From positions 1 through 38,775 of the IMG/VR virus record IMGVR_UViG_3300042453_005517: 38,775 nucleotides of DNA. One strand, given 5' to 3'. The notes under the pieces were generated by a model. The model had not been told where the DNA came from. It made no database searches and saw only the letters and a list, made by a program, of their open reading frames with translations. Shown piece by piece: positions 8,380-18,244 of the stretch. The translations under genes and the position numbers were made by a program. Source of the DNA: a virus. The first letter of the stretch is position 1. Each line of letters opens with the position of its first letter.

Positions 8380-8912
8380 AAGCTAGGAGCGTATTTAGGA
8401 GGCTTAGGGCCTGGCTGCTTAAAGTCCTTCTCGCCTAAGCGGTGCGCGACACGCTCGAGTTTATTTTTGCCGTTATCAGCATGATTAGTTTGCTTAGTAA
8501 ACTCATCCTGAAAGTCCTTGACTAACTCCGGTTTGATAGTTATAATATTATCTCTCGTTAAAGCGGTCGGAACAGGATCTAGGTTAGGGTAGGTTGTTAT
8601 AACTTTGCAGCAAGAAGGTTCAATGGTGAATTTGCCAACGTATCTTCCTCCTCCGTAGTCAGCGCTTACAACCAATACCACATCTCCGGTATTATTCATT
8701 TGGCTACCAGGTTTATCAGAGGGGTATCTATTTACGATATCTACTACTTTAATATTGACGCCTTGATCAATAAGCTGTTTTAAGCCGTCTCTGATATTAT
8801 CAGACACTTTATTAAAATTAGTAATTTCTACTAAATCTCCGACTAGAAATCCATTTCTTTCAGTTCTAGTCAAAACAGACTCACATATATCTAAAAACTT
8901 TCGGGAGCTCAT
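8376..8912 (-). CDS. Unknown 178-residue protein
   Basis: Not recognised. An N-terminal helix (SRKFLDICESVLT) is followed by a beta-rich core: GFLVGDLVEI resembles the first strand of small SH3/KOW-like barrels, and GDVVLVVSADYGGGRYVGKF is another strand pair. The C-terminal tail is basic and Pro-rich (KQPGPKPPKY), which could bind nucleic acid. It converges on the clamp-loader gene (4-base overlap of stops) and diverges from the gp25-like gene with only 37 bases between starts. No late-type element at the usual spacing precedes it; a TATTAT sequence lies upstream. Any function assigned would be a guess. Confidence 0.7.
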   Translation of the reverse strand: MSSRKFLDICESVLTRTERNGFLVGDLVEITNFNKVSDNIRDGLKQLIDQGVNIKVVDIVNRYPSDKPGSQMNNTGDVVLVVSADYGGGRYVGKFTIEPSCCKVITTYPNLDPVPTALTRDNIITIKPELVKDFQDEFTKQTNHADNGKNKLERVAHRLGEKDFKQPGPKPPKYAPSF

Positions 8913-8936
8913 TGCTTATAATATTTAGTCGTTCTT

Positions 8937-8944
8937 CATAAATA
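8937..8944 (+). promoter_or_regulatory. Late-promoter-like CATAAATA before the gp25-like gene
   Basis: CATAAATA ends five bases before the ATG at 8950 and has one mismatch to the T4 late consensus. It would drive the gp25-gp6-gp7-like operon from a start site at the ATG itself. Confidence 0.6.
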
Positions 8945-8949
8945 TTTAC

Positions 8950-9435
8950 ATGGGAAATGTAAAAATTACAACTCTTCCAAAGGCTAGAAACTATACTCGA
9001 GATTTTGCATTTGCCGATCTTCATTTAGACTTAAATACCTCTTTTACAAATATTAATGAAGTTTATGCTATAGATGAGCAGAAAGATTTAGTAGTAGATT
9101 ATGATATAAAAGCGATAAAAAATTCTATTGTGAATATCATGACAACATCTCCAGGCGAAAAAATATTAAATCCTACCTTTGGCATTGATCTAAGAGACTA
9201 TTTATTTGAGCCTATCTCTGAAATTGTTTCAAATCAAATTGCAAATAGTATTGTTACTGGATTCGCTAGGCAAGAACCTAGAATTGTTTTTCGTGAAAAA
9301 CCAGTGGTCATACCGAATGCAGACGAGCAGAGCTATACTATAAATATGATCGTAGGGGTGCCTCTTTTAGAAATTAGCGATTTTTTATTTCAAGGTCTAC
9401 TTAACTTTGAAGGGTTTTCGGTATTAAATATATAA
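8950..9435 (+). CDS. gp25-like baseplate wedge / sheath initiator
   Basis: Proteins of the gp25/GPW family join the baseplate wedge to the first sheath ring. The 161-residue product shows the family layout: a segment that becomes ordered in the wedge (about 53-64), TTSPGEKILNPTFGIDLRDY (65-84), then LFEPI and a helix, and the conserved EPR motif at 109-111 in FARQEPRIVF, which anchors the wedge core. T4 gp25 is 132 residues; this one has an N-terminal extension of about 30. Two bases separate it from the gp6-like gene, as in T4, where gene 25 also precedes gene 6. It is the first gene of a late operon with a CATAAATA element five bases upstream. Confidence 0.88.
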   Translation: MGNVKITTLPKARNYTRDFAFADLHLDLNTSFTNINEVYAIDEQKDLVVDYDIKAIKNSIVNIMTTSPGEKILNPTFGIDLRDYLFEPISEIVSNQIANSIVTGFARQEPRIVFREKPVVIPNADEQSYTINMIVGVPLLEISDFLFQGLLNFEGFSVLNI

Positions 9436-9437
9436 TA

Positions 9438-11264
9438 ATGGATCAGAATTTACTCGAATACAACCTTCCAATTAACGCCTACGCTACGTTTGACGCGGTA
9501 TCGTTAAAGGAACTTATTAAGGAGAGGTTGACTGAAAACTCCCTTTTTACCGATCAAAACTTTGAGGGGAGTAATTTAGCTGCTCTTGCTGATATTTTCG
9601 CGTTTGCTTATCATATACTATTGTTTTACTATAACCAAACTGCCTCTGAAGCATTATTTGATCAAGCTGAACTGTACGAAAACATGAATAAGATTGTTAA
9701 GGCTATAGGTTATAAGCCTAGTGGTCCGCGAACTTCTATATTAAGTTTCGATGCTGCCGGTACCAGCGATTTACCAATTGGTGCCTATACAATAAAGAGA
9801 TACTCCAATGTTATTGTCAACGGATCTGTATTTTCTTTTACCGACGATATTTCCTTTGATAAGACTATACCTGGAAGGGAATCCTTAGCTACTCTATCGG
9901 ATAACGCTCTCTTATACCAAGGATCCTATTTTGAATATCCTGATTATACCGCAATAGGAGAGGACTACGAAACAATTACAGTTGTATTAGAGAGAATTGA
10001 GAATACATCTGTGGAATTTATAGACTTTGATAATATTGATATCTACGTCTATGACAGCGAAACGCAAACTTGGTCTGAATGGCGAGAAGTAGATTCGTTA
10101 TATCTTCAATCTTCAATAGATAAGGTCTATGAGAAGAGAGTTAACGAAAACGGTCGATATGAATTTAAGTTTGGTAATAATATAAACGGTAAGCGATTAA
10201 ATCCTGGAGATATTGTTTCTATTTTTTACTTGCTCGGTAATGGATCTACTATTGGAGCCGGAGCTTTGCAAGCTGGTTCTAATATTAATGTGTACAATAC
10301 ATCTAGATTTAGGGAATTAAATAGCGCTATATATGAAGAAAATAATACTACATTTATCAACGCTTCAAATAGTTCTTATATTGAGCTTTCAAATACAAAC
10401 AAATCTACCAATATTGTAGATTATGAAACTGTAGAGAGTGTAAAGCAAAATGCTCCAGCTCTTTTTAGCGCTCAGAATAGAGCAGTAACAATAAACGATT
10501 ATAAGGCGTTTTTATCATCCAAATTTAATAATATTTTACAATCTACAGAAGTTGTAAACAACGACAAATATCTATCTGATTTCATAAAGTATTACTATGA
10601 TATGGGTGTTGAAAATCCAAATAATAATAGCAATATACTAACTAGTCATTTTCTATTTTCCGACGCGTGCGACTTCAATAATATATATGTATTCTCAGTT
10701 CCGAGGCACGGGGCTATTGCTAATGAAACGAATCCAACAATGATGGCTGCGTCACAAAAGCAAGCAATAAAGAGCTATTTGGATACGGTGAGAATGGCTA
10801 GTAATGAAATTGTTATTATTGATCCTGTCTATATCGGATTCGATCTCGGAATAGACATTATTACTGACAAAATTAGAACTGTTGAGGAAATAAGAGAAAC
10901 ATCTACGCTTAATATCAGAATAGATACAACATCTAGATTAGCTCGTTCAAAGATAAAGGATTTAGTAAATAACATCTTTATAAACTATTTTGATACTTTA
11001 AATTGCTCTTTAGGGCAAAATATTAATTTAGCGGATGTTACTCGTGATGTTTTAGATATCGAGACCGTAGTGGAGATTACTACAAACTATACCTTTAATG
11101 GTCGCTCGTACGAAGTTCCCGGGCTAAGTATGGTTTATTGGAACCCCTTCTATCCCCAAGATGATCTAAACATAACTAACCAGACTGTAAAGCTGCCTTT
11201 CTATAAGTTTCCCTTCCTATACGAGGCCTCTAAATTTATTAACAAAATTAATATAATTAACTAA
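9438..11264 (+). CDS. gp6-like baseplate wedge protein
   Basis: gp6/baseplate-J proteins dimerise to form the inner ring that holds the wedges together. The 608-residue product starts with the expected pattern (FDAVSLKELIKERL, NFEGSNLAALADIFAFAYH, then a helix with YYNQTASEALF), continues with the beta-rich region ending in FGNNINGKRLNPGDIVSI (about 235-255), an inserted segment, and the C-terminal domain with PVYIGFDLGIDI (about 457-468) followed by an alpha/beta unit. Length is near T4 gp6 (660). It lies directly downstream of gp25-like and overlaps the gp7-like start by one base, conserving T4 order 25-6-7. Confidence 0.85.
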   Translation: MDQNLLEYNLPINAYATFDAVSLKELIKERLTENSLFTDQNFEGSNLAALADIFAFAYHILLFYYNQTASEALFDQAELYENMNKIVKAIGYKPSGPRTSILSFDAAGTSDLPIGAYTIKRYSNVIVNGSVFSFTDDISFDKTIPGRESLATLSDNALLYQGSYFEYPDYTAIGEDYETITVVLERIENTSVEFIDFDNIDIYVYDSETQTWSEWREVDSLYLQSSIDKVYEKRVNENGRYEFKFGNNINGKRLNPGDIVSIFYLLGNGSTIGAGALQAGSNINVYNTSRFRELNSAIYEENNTTFINASNSSYIELSNTNKSTNIVDYETVESVKQNAPALFSAQNRAVTINDYKAFLSSKFNNILQSTEVVNNDKYLSDFIKYYYDMGVENPNNNSNILTSHFLFSDACDFNNIYVFSVPRHGAIANETNPTMMAASQKQAIKSYLDTVRMASNEIVIIDPVYIGFDLGIDIITDKIRTVEEIRETSTLNIRIDTTSRLARSKIKDLVNNIFINYFDTLNCSLGQNINLADVTRDVLDIETVVEITTNYTFNGRSYEVPGLSMVYWNPFYPQDDLNITNQTVKLPFYKFPFLYEASKFINKINIIN

Positions 11265-14200
11265 TGAGTCTGGATACTGATTATATTGCTTTTTATACTA
11301 GAAATTTCACGGGAGCTAATTCTACGTCAGGCTATGCTCTCGATATATGTCCCTTTACGTTTATTCCAAGACTTTACTTAGATAGATATTCAAATGAAAG
11401 AATACTATGGGATTTTGGAGATGGAACAACTTCTACATCTCTATGCGCCACTCACTCATATTTGTTCCCTGGTCAATATACTGTAAAATTGTATGTATAT
11501 AAAGGCGAGGGCCAAGCAGTCACATCTACATATAATACTACCGTAAATGTTGAAAATTTTATAACCGATACAATTGCGCTTACGAGTAAATCAAATTATA
11601 TTCAAGAAGCAGGGTCTCTTGGCCATCCTGATGGCATTGATATTATCAGATATAATAGCTGGCAATCATATAACGCTCTCTCTGGTAAAAATTATACAAT
11701 TACTCTTTTTGCTAGCGGAGGGAATAGCGAATTTTTTGATTTAGATAGCTATAACTCTAGCAAATATAGTCATCTTGATCTTTCATATAAGTTTTTTAAG
11801 AAACAGGTTAATCCAACTAGCGAAGCAATTAATTATATTCCCATAGACTCTATTCAAACAGAAAATAATACTTTACTATACGCAAAAGTCAGTGGGGATA
11901 ATTTAGTTCTTTGCGATCCAGGAGAAGAAGGAAGCTCTTTTGTAGGCACTAAAGGAACTGCCACTGTTTATTTCGCTTCTGATCGGTATGATATTAATGA
12001 TGTATGGTATAGAAATAGAACCCCTGTTCTGGTTTTTACTAGTTTCGATACCTCTAATTTTGACGATTATATATCTTTTAATAATAACTATAAAGAGATT
12101 ATCAAGAATAATAAATTTTCTTATCTTAATCAAATAACTACTAATACCGGATTTACGATAATACCTCAGTTATCAGTTTCAAAATTAGTATTTTCTTTAA
12201 ACGGAATTGATGGGCTTGGAGATGAGGTAGTAACCTTTAATATTAGACCCTCTCAATATGCGGATACTAAAATACCTGTAGTTATTCGAGCTAAAAATAT
12301 TGAAAACTACCCAGCAAAATATTTACCGCTTCTCTCCGCAGTAAATACCCCCACGCGGAACTTTGAATTTAAATTGGTTGCTTTATCTGGCAATGGAGAT
12401 CTCGTTAGCTCTAGCGGCCAGCCAATAATTGCGACAAGCTATGTTAATTCTGCTAATAATATTGGAGGATATTGGAAAGGATATATAACATTTGATAATG
12501 ACTATGTGTCAATCAATTCGCTAAACAACATATACCTATCTGCTTACACAACAATTAACGAAACATATAACTATATACCATACCCAACCCCTCTAGGAAT
12601 AATACTAAACCCTTCTGGATCAAAAATAATAAGAGGTAATTTTATTCAAGATTATAAAAATAGTAACTCTTCTTTAGAGCTGGATTTAGATAGTGTATAT
12701 ATTTTTAATAGTGCAGTTTCATCTCTCACCGGCCTCAATTGCGTTCAAGTATTGCCAGAAGAAAATAAAGATACAGGATCTTATTATTCATTCTGGGTAA
12801 CAGATAAGGAAAACGGATATGTTATAAAATATGATGCTTTCGGAAATGCTCTATCGTCAATTAATTTGAAAGCGCCAACTCTTTCATCTGGCGCGACCTT
12901 ATCCCTAGCCAATCCCGGTCCATTTTATGTAGCTGCAGATAGCAATAAAAATATTTGGGTTTCTCTTTATAATTCGGTAAGCTCGTTTAAGATAAATTCC
13001 ATAACAGGTAAAATTGATTATGTTGCTGTTCCAAATTTAACAAATACGATATATTCTATATCTAGCTCTCATCTCGGCTATATCAATCTTAGCGCGTTTA
13101 TAGGTAAAAATACGATCCTACCAGCTGCTTTAGATACGGATAAGAACAATAACGTCTGGATCGCATACGCTAATCCTCTATCTAGCTATATCTATAAATA
13201 CAGCTCTACAGGAGGTATATTATCAAGCATATCCCTCACCGCAGGCTATTCTCCCACAGATATTGCGGTTGACACTAATAATAACGTCTGGGTTATAGGT
13301 CAACAATACTTTACAGCAACCACGGATATTTCTATCTTTAGAGATATTATTATATATCATAATGATTCGACCGGCTTAACGACTTCTGTGTACGAAACTA
13401 CAGGTAGAGCTGCAAATATAACTATTGATACTAATAATAATGCATATTTTACTGTTGGTAATAGCTCGGTTGTAAGAATTTTAAGCTCTAGCTTTACATC
13501 ATCTATAATAGATATTCAAAACTCTCCTGAACCTCCTGTGCCGTCGTCAATGAATATAACCGGTATAGCAGGCACCGCAAGCAAGGAAATAATTGTTTTA
13601 AATAACTCTTCAAATAAAGCGAGTATTATAGATACCGTAACTAATAGTAATATTAATAATTTTACTATAGCAGATCTAGATATATATTCTAATGGAGATT
13701 GGACTGGGTTTAAATGGATCGCAAAATATTCTCCAAGAAACTTTACGGTAAACGCTGTATTAACAGGTGTTAGCGATACATTTAGTGTATATAAGGTTGA
13801 AGATAGATATCAAATAGGTAAATTTGGAGAAGATTTTGACGCAACGCAGCTATATAAGGATTTGAGATATCAAGAAGCTCTTATTTATTATAATAATATG
13901 TTCGACGGGTTTATAGGAACTATTGTCGGGAATATTAGCTCATCCCCGAACACTATTGGCAAGAGAGTTTACGAAAAAGCTCAAAACTTTGTAGGTAACA
14001 CGGTAGATCCCGATACATGCAGTATAGATGCTCTTTATAGTTTATGTAAAATGCATGGTATCGAGGTTGATCAGTTCGATAGATTAAAATTTGCTACCCC
14101 TGCTAATATAAAGAGGATAATTGATTTACTCTCTATAAAGCAATCAAAGCTGTGGGGAACTAGAAACAAATTTAATAAAGATTTTGACATTAACGGGTAT

Positions 14201-14677
14201 GAGCCCGGTAATAACGATTACTATGGTAAGAATCTCGGTCCTGAGCTTAATGTTTTCTATACAATTTTAACAGCCGGTAGCGCATCAACTCCGATAGTCG
14301 CTCAAAGCAAATTTAGTAACGATTATATTTATATTAATACAGATATTTTAAGTTCTCAGTATATCCAATATATAGCCGGTACTGAGACCTATCATATGTC
14401 CGCGTTTAATGAGAACTGGGGCTGGCCTCTTGTTCTGCCAAATAATCCCACATATGAAGATTTAAAGCAAAATTACAGATTTTTTAACTATGTCCCCGGC
14501 ACGGAAAATACTCAGTACGAGGGGATAATAAACTGGAGTGATGTAATTACTAACTTGAGCGAAACAGCTAGTGCAAAAGGTACATGGATAGGCAAAGATC
14601 AAACAATGGAGGAAATAATAAGATACACATTAATGGACGGTCTTTGTGTTTTTTCTAGCAGCTCTTTTAGCTCTTAA
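11264..14677 (+). CDS. gp7-like baseplate wedge protein with PKD and beta-propeller modules
   Basis: The 1137-residue product has three visible parts. Near the N terminus is a PKD/Ig-like domain with the diagnostic WDFGDGTTS (about 49-57) and SYLFPGQYTVKLYVY. In the middle (about 500-800) are repeats of the form AVDTNNNVWVIG, ALDTDKNNNVWIAY and AADSNKNIWVSLY, which are NHL-like beta-propeller blades. The C-terminal third holds FDATQLYKDLRYQEAL, GTIVGNISSSPNTIGKRVYE and VDPDTCSIDALYSLCKMHGI, a wedge-like region. In T4, gp7 (1032 residues) follows gp6 and spans the wedge, so position and size fit. The TAATG overlap couples it to gp6. The gp7 equivalence is inferred; the PKD and propeller modules are seen directly. 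Confidence 0.6.
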   Translation: MSLDTDYIAFYTRNFTGANSTSGYALDICPFTFIPRLYLDRYSNERILWDFGDGTTSTSLCATHSYLFPGQYTVKLYVYKGEGQAVTSTYNTTVNVENFITDTIALTSKSNYIQEAGSLGHPDGIDIIRYNSWQSYNALSGKNYTITLFASGGNSEFFDLDSYNSSKYSHLDLSYKFFKKQVNPTSEAINYIPIDSIQTENNTLLYAKVSGDNLVLCDPGEEGSSFVGTKGTATVYFASDRYDINDVWYRNRTPVLVFTSFDTSNFDDYISFNNNYKEIIKNNKFSYLNQITTNTGFTIIPQLSVSKLVFSLNGIDGLGDEVVTFNIRPSQYADTKIPVVIRAKNIENYPAKYLPLLSAVNTPTRNFEFKLVALSGNGDLVSSSGQPIIATSYVNSANNIGGYWKGYITFDNDYVSINSLNNIYLSAYTTINETYNYIPYPTPLGIILNPSGSKIIRGNFIQDYKNSNSSLELDLDSVYIFNSAVSSLTGLNCVQVLPEENKDTGSYYSFWVTDKENGYVIKYDAFGNALSSINLKAPTLSSGATLSLANPGPFYVAADSNKNIWVSLYNSVSSFKINSITGKIDYVAVPNLTNTIYSISSSHLGYINLSAFIGKNTILPAALDTDKNNNVWIAYANPLSSYIYKYSSTGGILSSISLTAGYSPTDIAVDTNNNVWVIGQQYFTATTDISIFRDIIIYHNDSTGLTTSVYETTGRAANITIDTNNNAYFTVGNSSVVRILSSSFTSSIIDIQNSPEPPVPSSMNITGIAGTASKEIIVLNNSSNKASIIDTVTNSNINNFTIADLDIYSNGDWTGFKWIAKYSPRNFTVNAVLTGVSDTFSVYKVEDRYQIGKFGEDFDATQLYKDLRYQEALIYYNNMFDGFIGTIVGNISSSPNTIGKRVYEKAQNFVGNTVDPDTCSIDALYSLCKMHGIEVDQFDRLKFATPANIKRIIDLLSIKQSKLWGTRNKFNKDFDINGYEPGNNDYYGKNLGPELNVFYTILTAGSASTPIVAQSKFSNDYIYINTDILSSQYIQYIAGTETYHMSAFNENWGWPLVLPNNPTYEDLKQNYRFFNYVPGTENTQYEGIINWSDVITNLSETASAKGTWIGKDQTMEEIIRYTLMDGLCVFSSSSFSS

Positions 14678-14711
14678 ATAGCATTTTATATGTATCAAGC
14701 GTTTATTTGTC

Positions 14712-14719
14712 TATAAATA
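14712..14719 (+). promoter_or_regulatory. Perfect TATAAATA late-promoter element
   Basis: TATAAATA lies in a short intergenic gap and ends five bases before the ATG at 14725. It would sit within the coding region if the in-frame TTG at 14707 were used, which argues for the ATG. Confidence 0.75.
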
Positions 14720-14724
14720 CATAT

Positions 14725-17700
14725 ATGGCTGGCATTGTACAGGGTTCCATCTTAATAGAAAACTCTATAACTAATCCTAATTCTAATCCAAAATATTGGA
14801 TTGATAATGGAGAACCTTTATCATTTTTTGACTTTCTCAAGCACTCTAAGCATACAGCATCTCCTATCGAATTTAACGATAGATATAACGAATATCTACA
14901 TTCGTGGTATAGTTTAAAAGGAGAAGCAGCTGCTAGCGCTACTGCTAAAGTGAGAGACAGATATGTTGATTTATTAAAAGATATTTCGTTAAATTTTACC
15001 ACCGCGGAAGAAAAGCGATTCTTAAGTAATATCGATTTTAATAATCCTGAAGATCTTAATATTGCTATCCCCTTTTATAGCTCCAAAATAGCGGAAATAT
15101 GCCAATTCTATACAAAGAAAAGACAACAGGTACAGTATAAAATTCAAAACAATAAAATAAAAGGCACTATCAAGGGAATTGAAAAAAATATATTTGACAT
15201 AATTATCGATTATATTTTTATTGATGATAGCGATGAAACGTATAAAACAACAAATACAGCTCTTTCATCGATAATTAAAAATTTAAATATTGAAGTTGAG
15301 GAATTGTTTGATACCTATTCAGATTATTTCAATATCGATAGCGATTTAACGCCGGAAGATTACGAAGATGGAGGCGCTCTAAGAAATTCATATTTTACTA
15401 CTAATCTTATTGAATCTACGTCAAAAGTAGGAGATCTCTTCGTCAACTTCGATACAACTTTGAGGCGAGATATTTTCAGTAGACCTATAGTACTTAGCGG
15501 GTTTGGAAATCTCTTCTCACTAAGTATTGAGCCGTCATTTTTAGATCTCGTATCTAATGACAATATTCAAAATATAATTGAAGATGATTTGCCAGAAGCT
15601 AATTTAAAATTATCTCTTAAAAAGAAACTACTCGAAAAATATATAGGTACGGATATTTATTATCTATCTACAAACAGTACATCCACTGAGTATGTTTCAG
15701 GGGTTCTTTTTAAATCAGATAATCCATCGAAAAATTTAATTAATAGCAGATTTGCTACAATAGCAGCAGTTCCGAGCAATTCAAATAAATCGGCGAGAGA
15801 GATTGGTCTCTTCTTTACCCCTGATAAATTAGGGGTTTTACACTTTAAGACTGGAAAAAATAAATATAAAATTCGTCAAGACGGATTACTTCCAGATAAA
15901 ATATATGTCTTTCCGAACCCAGATATATACGGAAACATTAGTAATATCACTAGTACCGTCTATGATTACCCGCTATACTATATAATAGATAACTCTAATC
16001 AGGTTAAATCGAGTAGCTTTGGATTTGCTGTTAATGATGTATATAATACATCTTATGATCAGCTATTATATGCTTATTCTAGTAATCAGGAAAGATATAA
16101 TGCTTATACAAAAAGTATATCAAGCTTAGAAGGATTTAATTTTATCGTTAATAAAGGTATTATTACTGATTGGTTTCAAGATATATACGGAAATCAATTC
16201 GGGGTCGTAAAATCTACCGTAAGAAAAAATATTTCATACACAGAACCGGAACCAGCCGCGGTTATAAATAATCCGGATTATATTGTATTCGATGGATACT
16301 TATTTAAAGACGGTATCGAGGGTTACAATTTTAACTATTCTGTAAATACGGGATTGACATTTAATAATAGCTTGAGAACCGGGGTTACAGCTAGAACAAT
16401 AGATGAAATCGGAGGAGGTACTTTTAATACTGGTTATCCATTTGCGAGCGGAGAAATGTTTGCACTATCTAGCTCCCCGGTAAGGTCTCTTTATTTTAGA
16501 GAGTTCGACCCTTACATCGAAGCTATATATCCAACATCATTTGCAAAGGCAGTTGTTAATGGAGAATTATGCGATTGTATAGGGTTCATGTATGGAGATA
16601 ATACTTTCCTAGAAGACCCGGTTTTAGCTGATAGTGAATCATTTAGTGAATCTATAAGTAATTATTACAATACTTTGCTTGAATGCGGTCTTGATGCTGA
16701 ATTAACATTAAAAGCAGTGGCTAGTGGCGACGGTACGTTCTTAATAGATTTTCCATTATCAGCAGGGGTTGCTGAAACAAATGATGGGGGCAGCTTCTTA
16801 ACAGAAATTGTAATACAGCAAGACTATCCATTTATCAATAACGATTTAAGATATTACAGCGCGAATAATTCATATTCATCTACCATTGTAGATACAACTA
16901 CGAGCGAAGGTGTGGAGCTTTCTCTCGAAGCGCTGACCAATCTTGATGGGACTGCATTTGTTTATAATGTAGTTACAAACGCAGTTCTCCCTCTAAGCTC
17001 CGCGATGAGCGAGACCTTCTCCGGGTTGCCTTCTGCAGTGAAAGCAGAAGTATATTCATCAGTACAATGGCTTAATGTAAATTATGATTCTATTTTTGTT
17101 CAGACAAATAATTATTATATAATTGAAAAAATTGTATATGAAGATAATCAATTTATTTCTAGCAGCAAACCTAACGTATATTTTCCGTCGAATTCTAAAT
17201 TTGAGTTATTTAGCAAGCCATTCTTTATAGACAATAATACTGCTTATTTCTGCAAAACAACAATTCTTTCTACTACATCAGCTTCAAATGCTAAGGCTAT
17301 ATTACCGGAGATATACGAATATAGCATTCAAGATCATACAGCTAAAAAAATATACCCTAAAAATAACTCTTCTAATTTGACAGCGCTATACACTCTTAGC
17401 GGTCTTGGAGTTAATATCGTTAATATTAAAACACCTGATATTGTATATAATTCTAGAAATAATATAATATCAATAACAATGGTGGGAGAAGATATTAACG
17501 AATTAGGATATCTTATTAATTTTAAATATCGTAAAGTTGCAGAAAGTGTTGACAATCTTAGTATAAAAACATATAGATTAAATACCAACGGCATAACTCA
17601 CAACTTTTACGATTCCACTTTGACCACATTCCTTACATCTACATCACTTAGCGGGGGAATAATAAAAGATACAAATACAGGGACTCTTTATTTTAACTAA
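14725..17700 (+). CDS. Large virion structural protein, baseplate-associated, unknown family
   Basis: The 991-residue product begins MAGIVQGSILIENS. A helical, charged N-terminal region (about 25-215, with FFDFLKHSK and RDRYVDLLKD) precedes a long beta-rich, Asn/Ser/Tyr-rich remainder. No enzymatic motif or signal peptide was seen. ATG 14725 is chosen over TTG 14707, because a perfect TATAAATA lies between them, five bases before the ATG. It heads a late operon; the next gene starts inside its stop codon (TAATG). Position after the gp7-like gene and before fibre genes suggests a peripheral baseplate or long fibre-attachment component; T4 gp8 is much smaller, so no direct equivalence is claimed. 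Confidence 0.75.
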   Translation: MAGIVQGSILIENSITNPNSNPKYWIDNGEPLSFFDFLKHSKHTASPIEFNDRYNEYLHSWYSLKGEAAASATAKVRDRYVDLLKDISLNFTTAEEKRFLSNIDFNNPEDLNIAIPFYSSKIAEICQFYTKKRQQVQYKIQNNKIKGTIKGIEKNIFDIIIDYIFIDDSDETYKTTNTALSSIIKNLNIEVEELFDTYSDYFNIDSDLTPEDYEDGGALRNSYFTTNLIESTSKVGDLFVNFDTTLRRDIFSRPIVLSGFGNLFSLSIEPSFLDLVSNDNIQNIIEDDLPEANLKLSLKKKLLEKYIGTDIYYLSTNSTSTEYVSGVLFKSDNPSKNLINSRFATIAAVPSNSNKSAREIGLFFTPDKLGVLHFKTGKNKYKIRQDGLLPDKIYVFPNPDIYGNISNITSTVYDYPLYYIIDNSNQVKSSSFGFAVNDVYNTSYDQLLYAYSSNQERYNAYTKSISSLEGFNFIVNKGIITDWFQDIYGNQFGVVKSTVRKNISYTEPEPAAVINNPDYIVFDGYLFKDGIEGYNFNYSVNTGLTFNNSLRTGVTARTIDEIGGGTFNTGYPFASGEMFALSSSPVRSLYFREFDPYIEAIYPTSFAKAVVNGELCDCIGFMYGDNTFLEDPVLADSESFSESISNYYNTLLECGLDAELTLKAVASGDGTFLIDFPLSAGVAETNDGGSFLTEIVIQQDYPFINNDLRYYSANNSYSSTIVDTTTSEGVELSLEALTNLDGTAFVYNVVTNAVLPLSSAMSETFSGLPSAVKAEVYSSVQWLNVNYDSIFVQTNNYYIIEKIVYEDNQFISSSKPNVYFPSNSKFELFSKPFFIDNNTAYFCKTTILSTTSASNAKAILPEIYEYSIQDHTAKKIYPKNNSSNLTALYTLSGLGVNIVNIKTPDIVYNSRNNIISITMVGEDINELGYLINFKYRKVAESVDNLSIKTYRLNTNGITHNFYDSTLTTFLTSTSLSGGIIKDTNTGTLYFN

Positions 17701-18218
17701 TGACCACGAATACAATTACGGTGACAGGCAATACCCAATCTCTATCTGGGAACATATATTATAATGAGACTATCATAAAAGGACGTGGCGTTGTAAATTT
17801 TGATTTTACCGGGGTTGATACTACAGATAATACTATTTTAAGAACTAAAATAGATTATGGAGACAATTCTGAGCCTGAAATTATTTCGTACAGTGTGGGT
17901 CTTGATCATATAAATCAGCCTATAACATATTATTTTGCCTTGTACGGCACATATAGCCCGCTGCTTATAAAATCTCACACATATGATCCTCCCCTAAATA
18001 CATATTTTACATCTCTAACAGCTAAATTTTACTTAGAATTAGCCGATACAAGGCTTATTAATATTTTTTTCCCTATAAAGATCGCGCAACCCTCTTATTA
18101 TTCAGAGATGGAAAATATAAATATAGGAGCTACCCAGCTTATATGTACATCTGAAAGCGATGTTTTTTGTACACTGCACGATAAAACCGGGGATGTTATT
18201 AATATTGTTTTATCATAA
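17700..18218 (+). CDS. Small beta-rich (PKD/Ig-like) structural protein
   Basis: This 172-residue, beta-rich protein shows a PKD-like pattern: GRGVVNFDFTGVDTTDN, KIDYGDNSEP (about 57-66, comparable to the D-x-G-D-G turn) and a following strand with YGTYSPLLIKSHTY, as in the H.Y strand of PKD domains. The C-terminal third is another beta unit. It overlaps the preceding gene by one base (TAATG). It may be a decoration or linker subunit working with the large neighbours; the exact role is unknown. Confidence 0.65.
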   Translation: MTTNTITVTGNTQSLSGNIYYNETIIKGRGVVNFDFTGVDTTDNTILRTKIDYGDNSEPEIISYSVGLDHINQPITYYFALYGTYSPLLIKSHTYDPPLNTYFTSLTAKFYLELADTRLINIFFPIKIAQPSYYSEMENINIGATQLICTSESDVFCTLHDKTGDVINIVLS

Positions 18219-18230
18219 TCGGAAAGGTTG

Positions 18231-18238
18231 GATAAATA
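18231..18238 (+). promoter_or_regulatory. Late-promoter-like GATAAATA, overlapping a perfect TATAAATA
   Basis: GATAAATA ends six bases before the ATG at 18245. A perfect TATAAATA (18237-18244) overlaps it and abuts the ATG. Only the upstream copy fits the 5-6 base rule; use of the second would start transcription inside the gene. Confidence 0.55.
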
Positions 18239-18244
18239 TAAATA

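Noticed and set aside
13193-13200. Perfect TATAAATA inside the gp7-like gene
   Set aside because: It encodes part of Tyr-Lys-Tyr and has no start codon 5-6 bases downstream.
14707-14709. TTG start for the large structural gene
   Set aside because: A perfect TATAAATA lies between it and ATG 14725, at the spacing seen for other genes.
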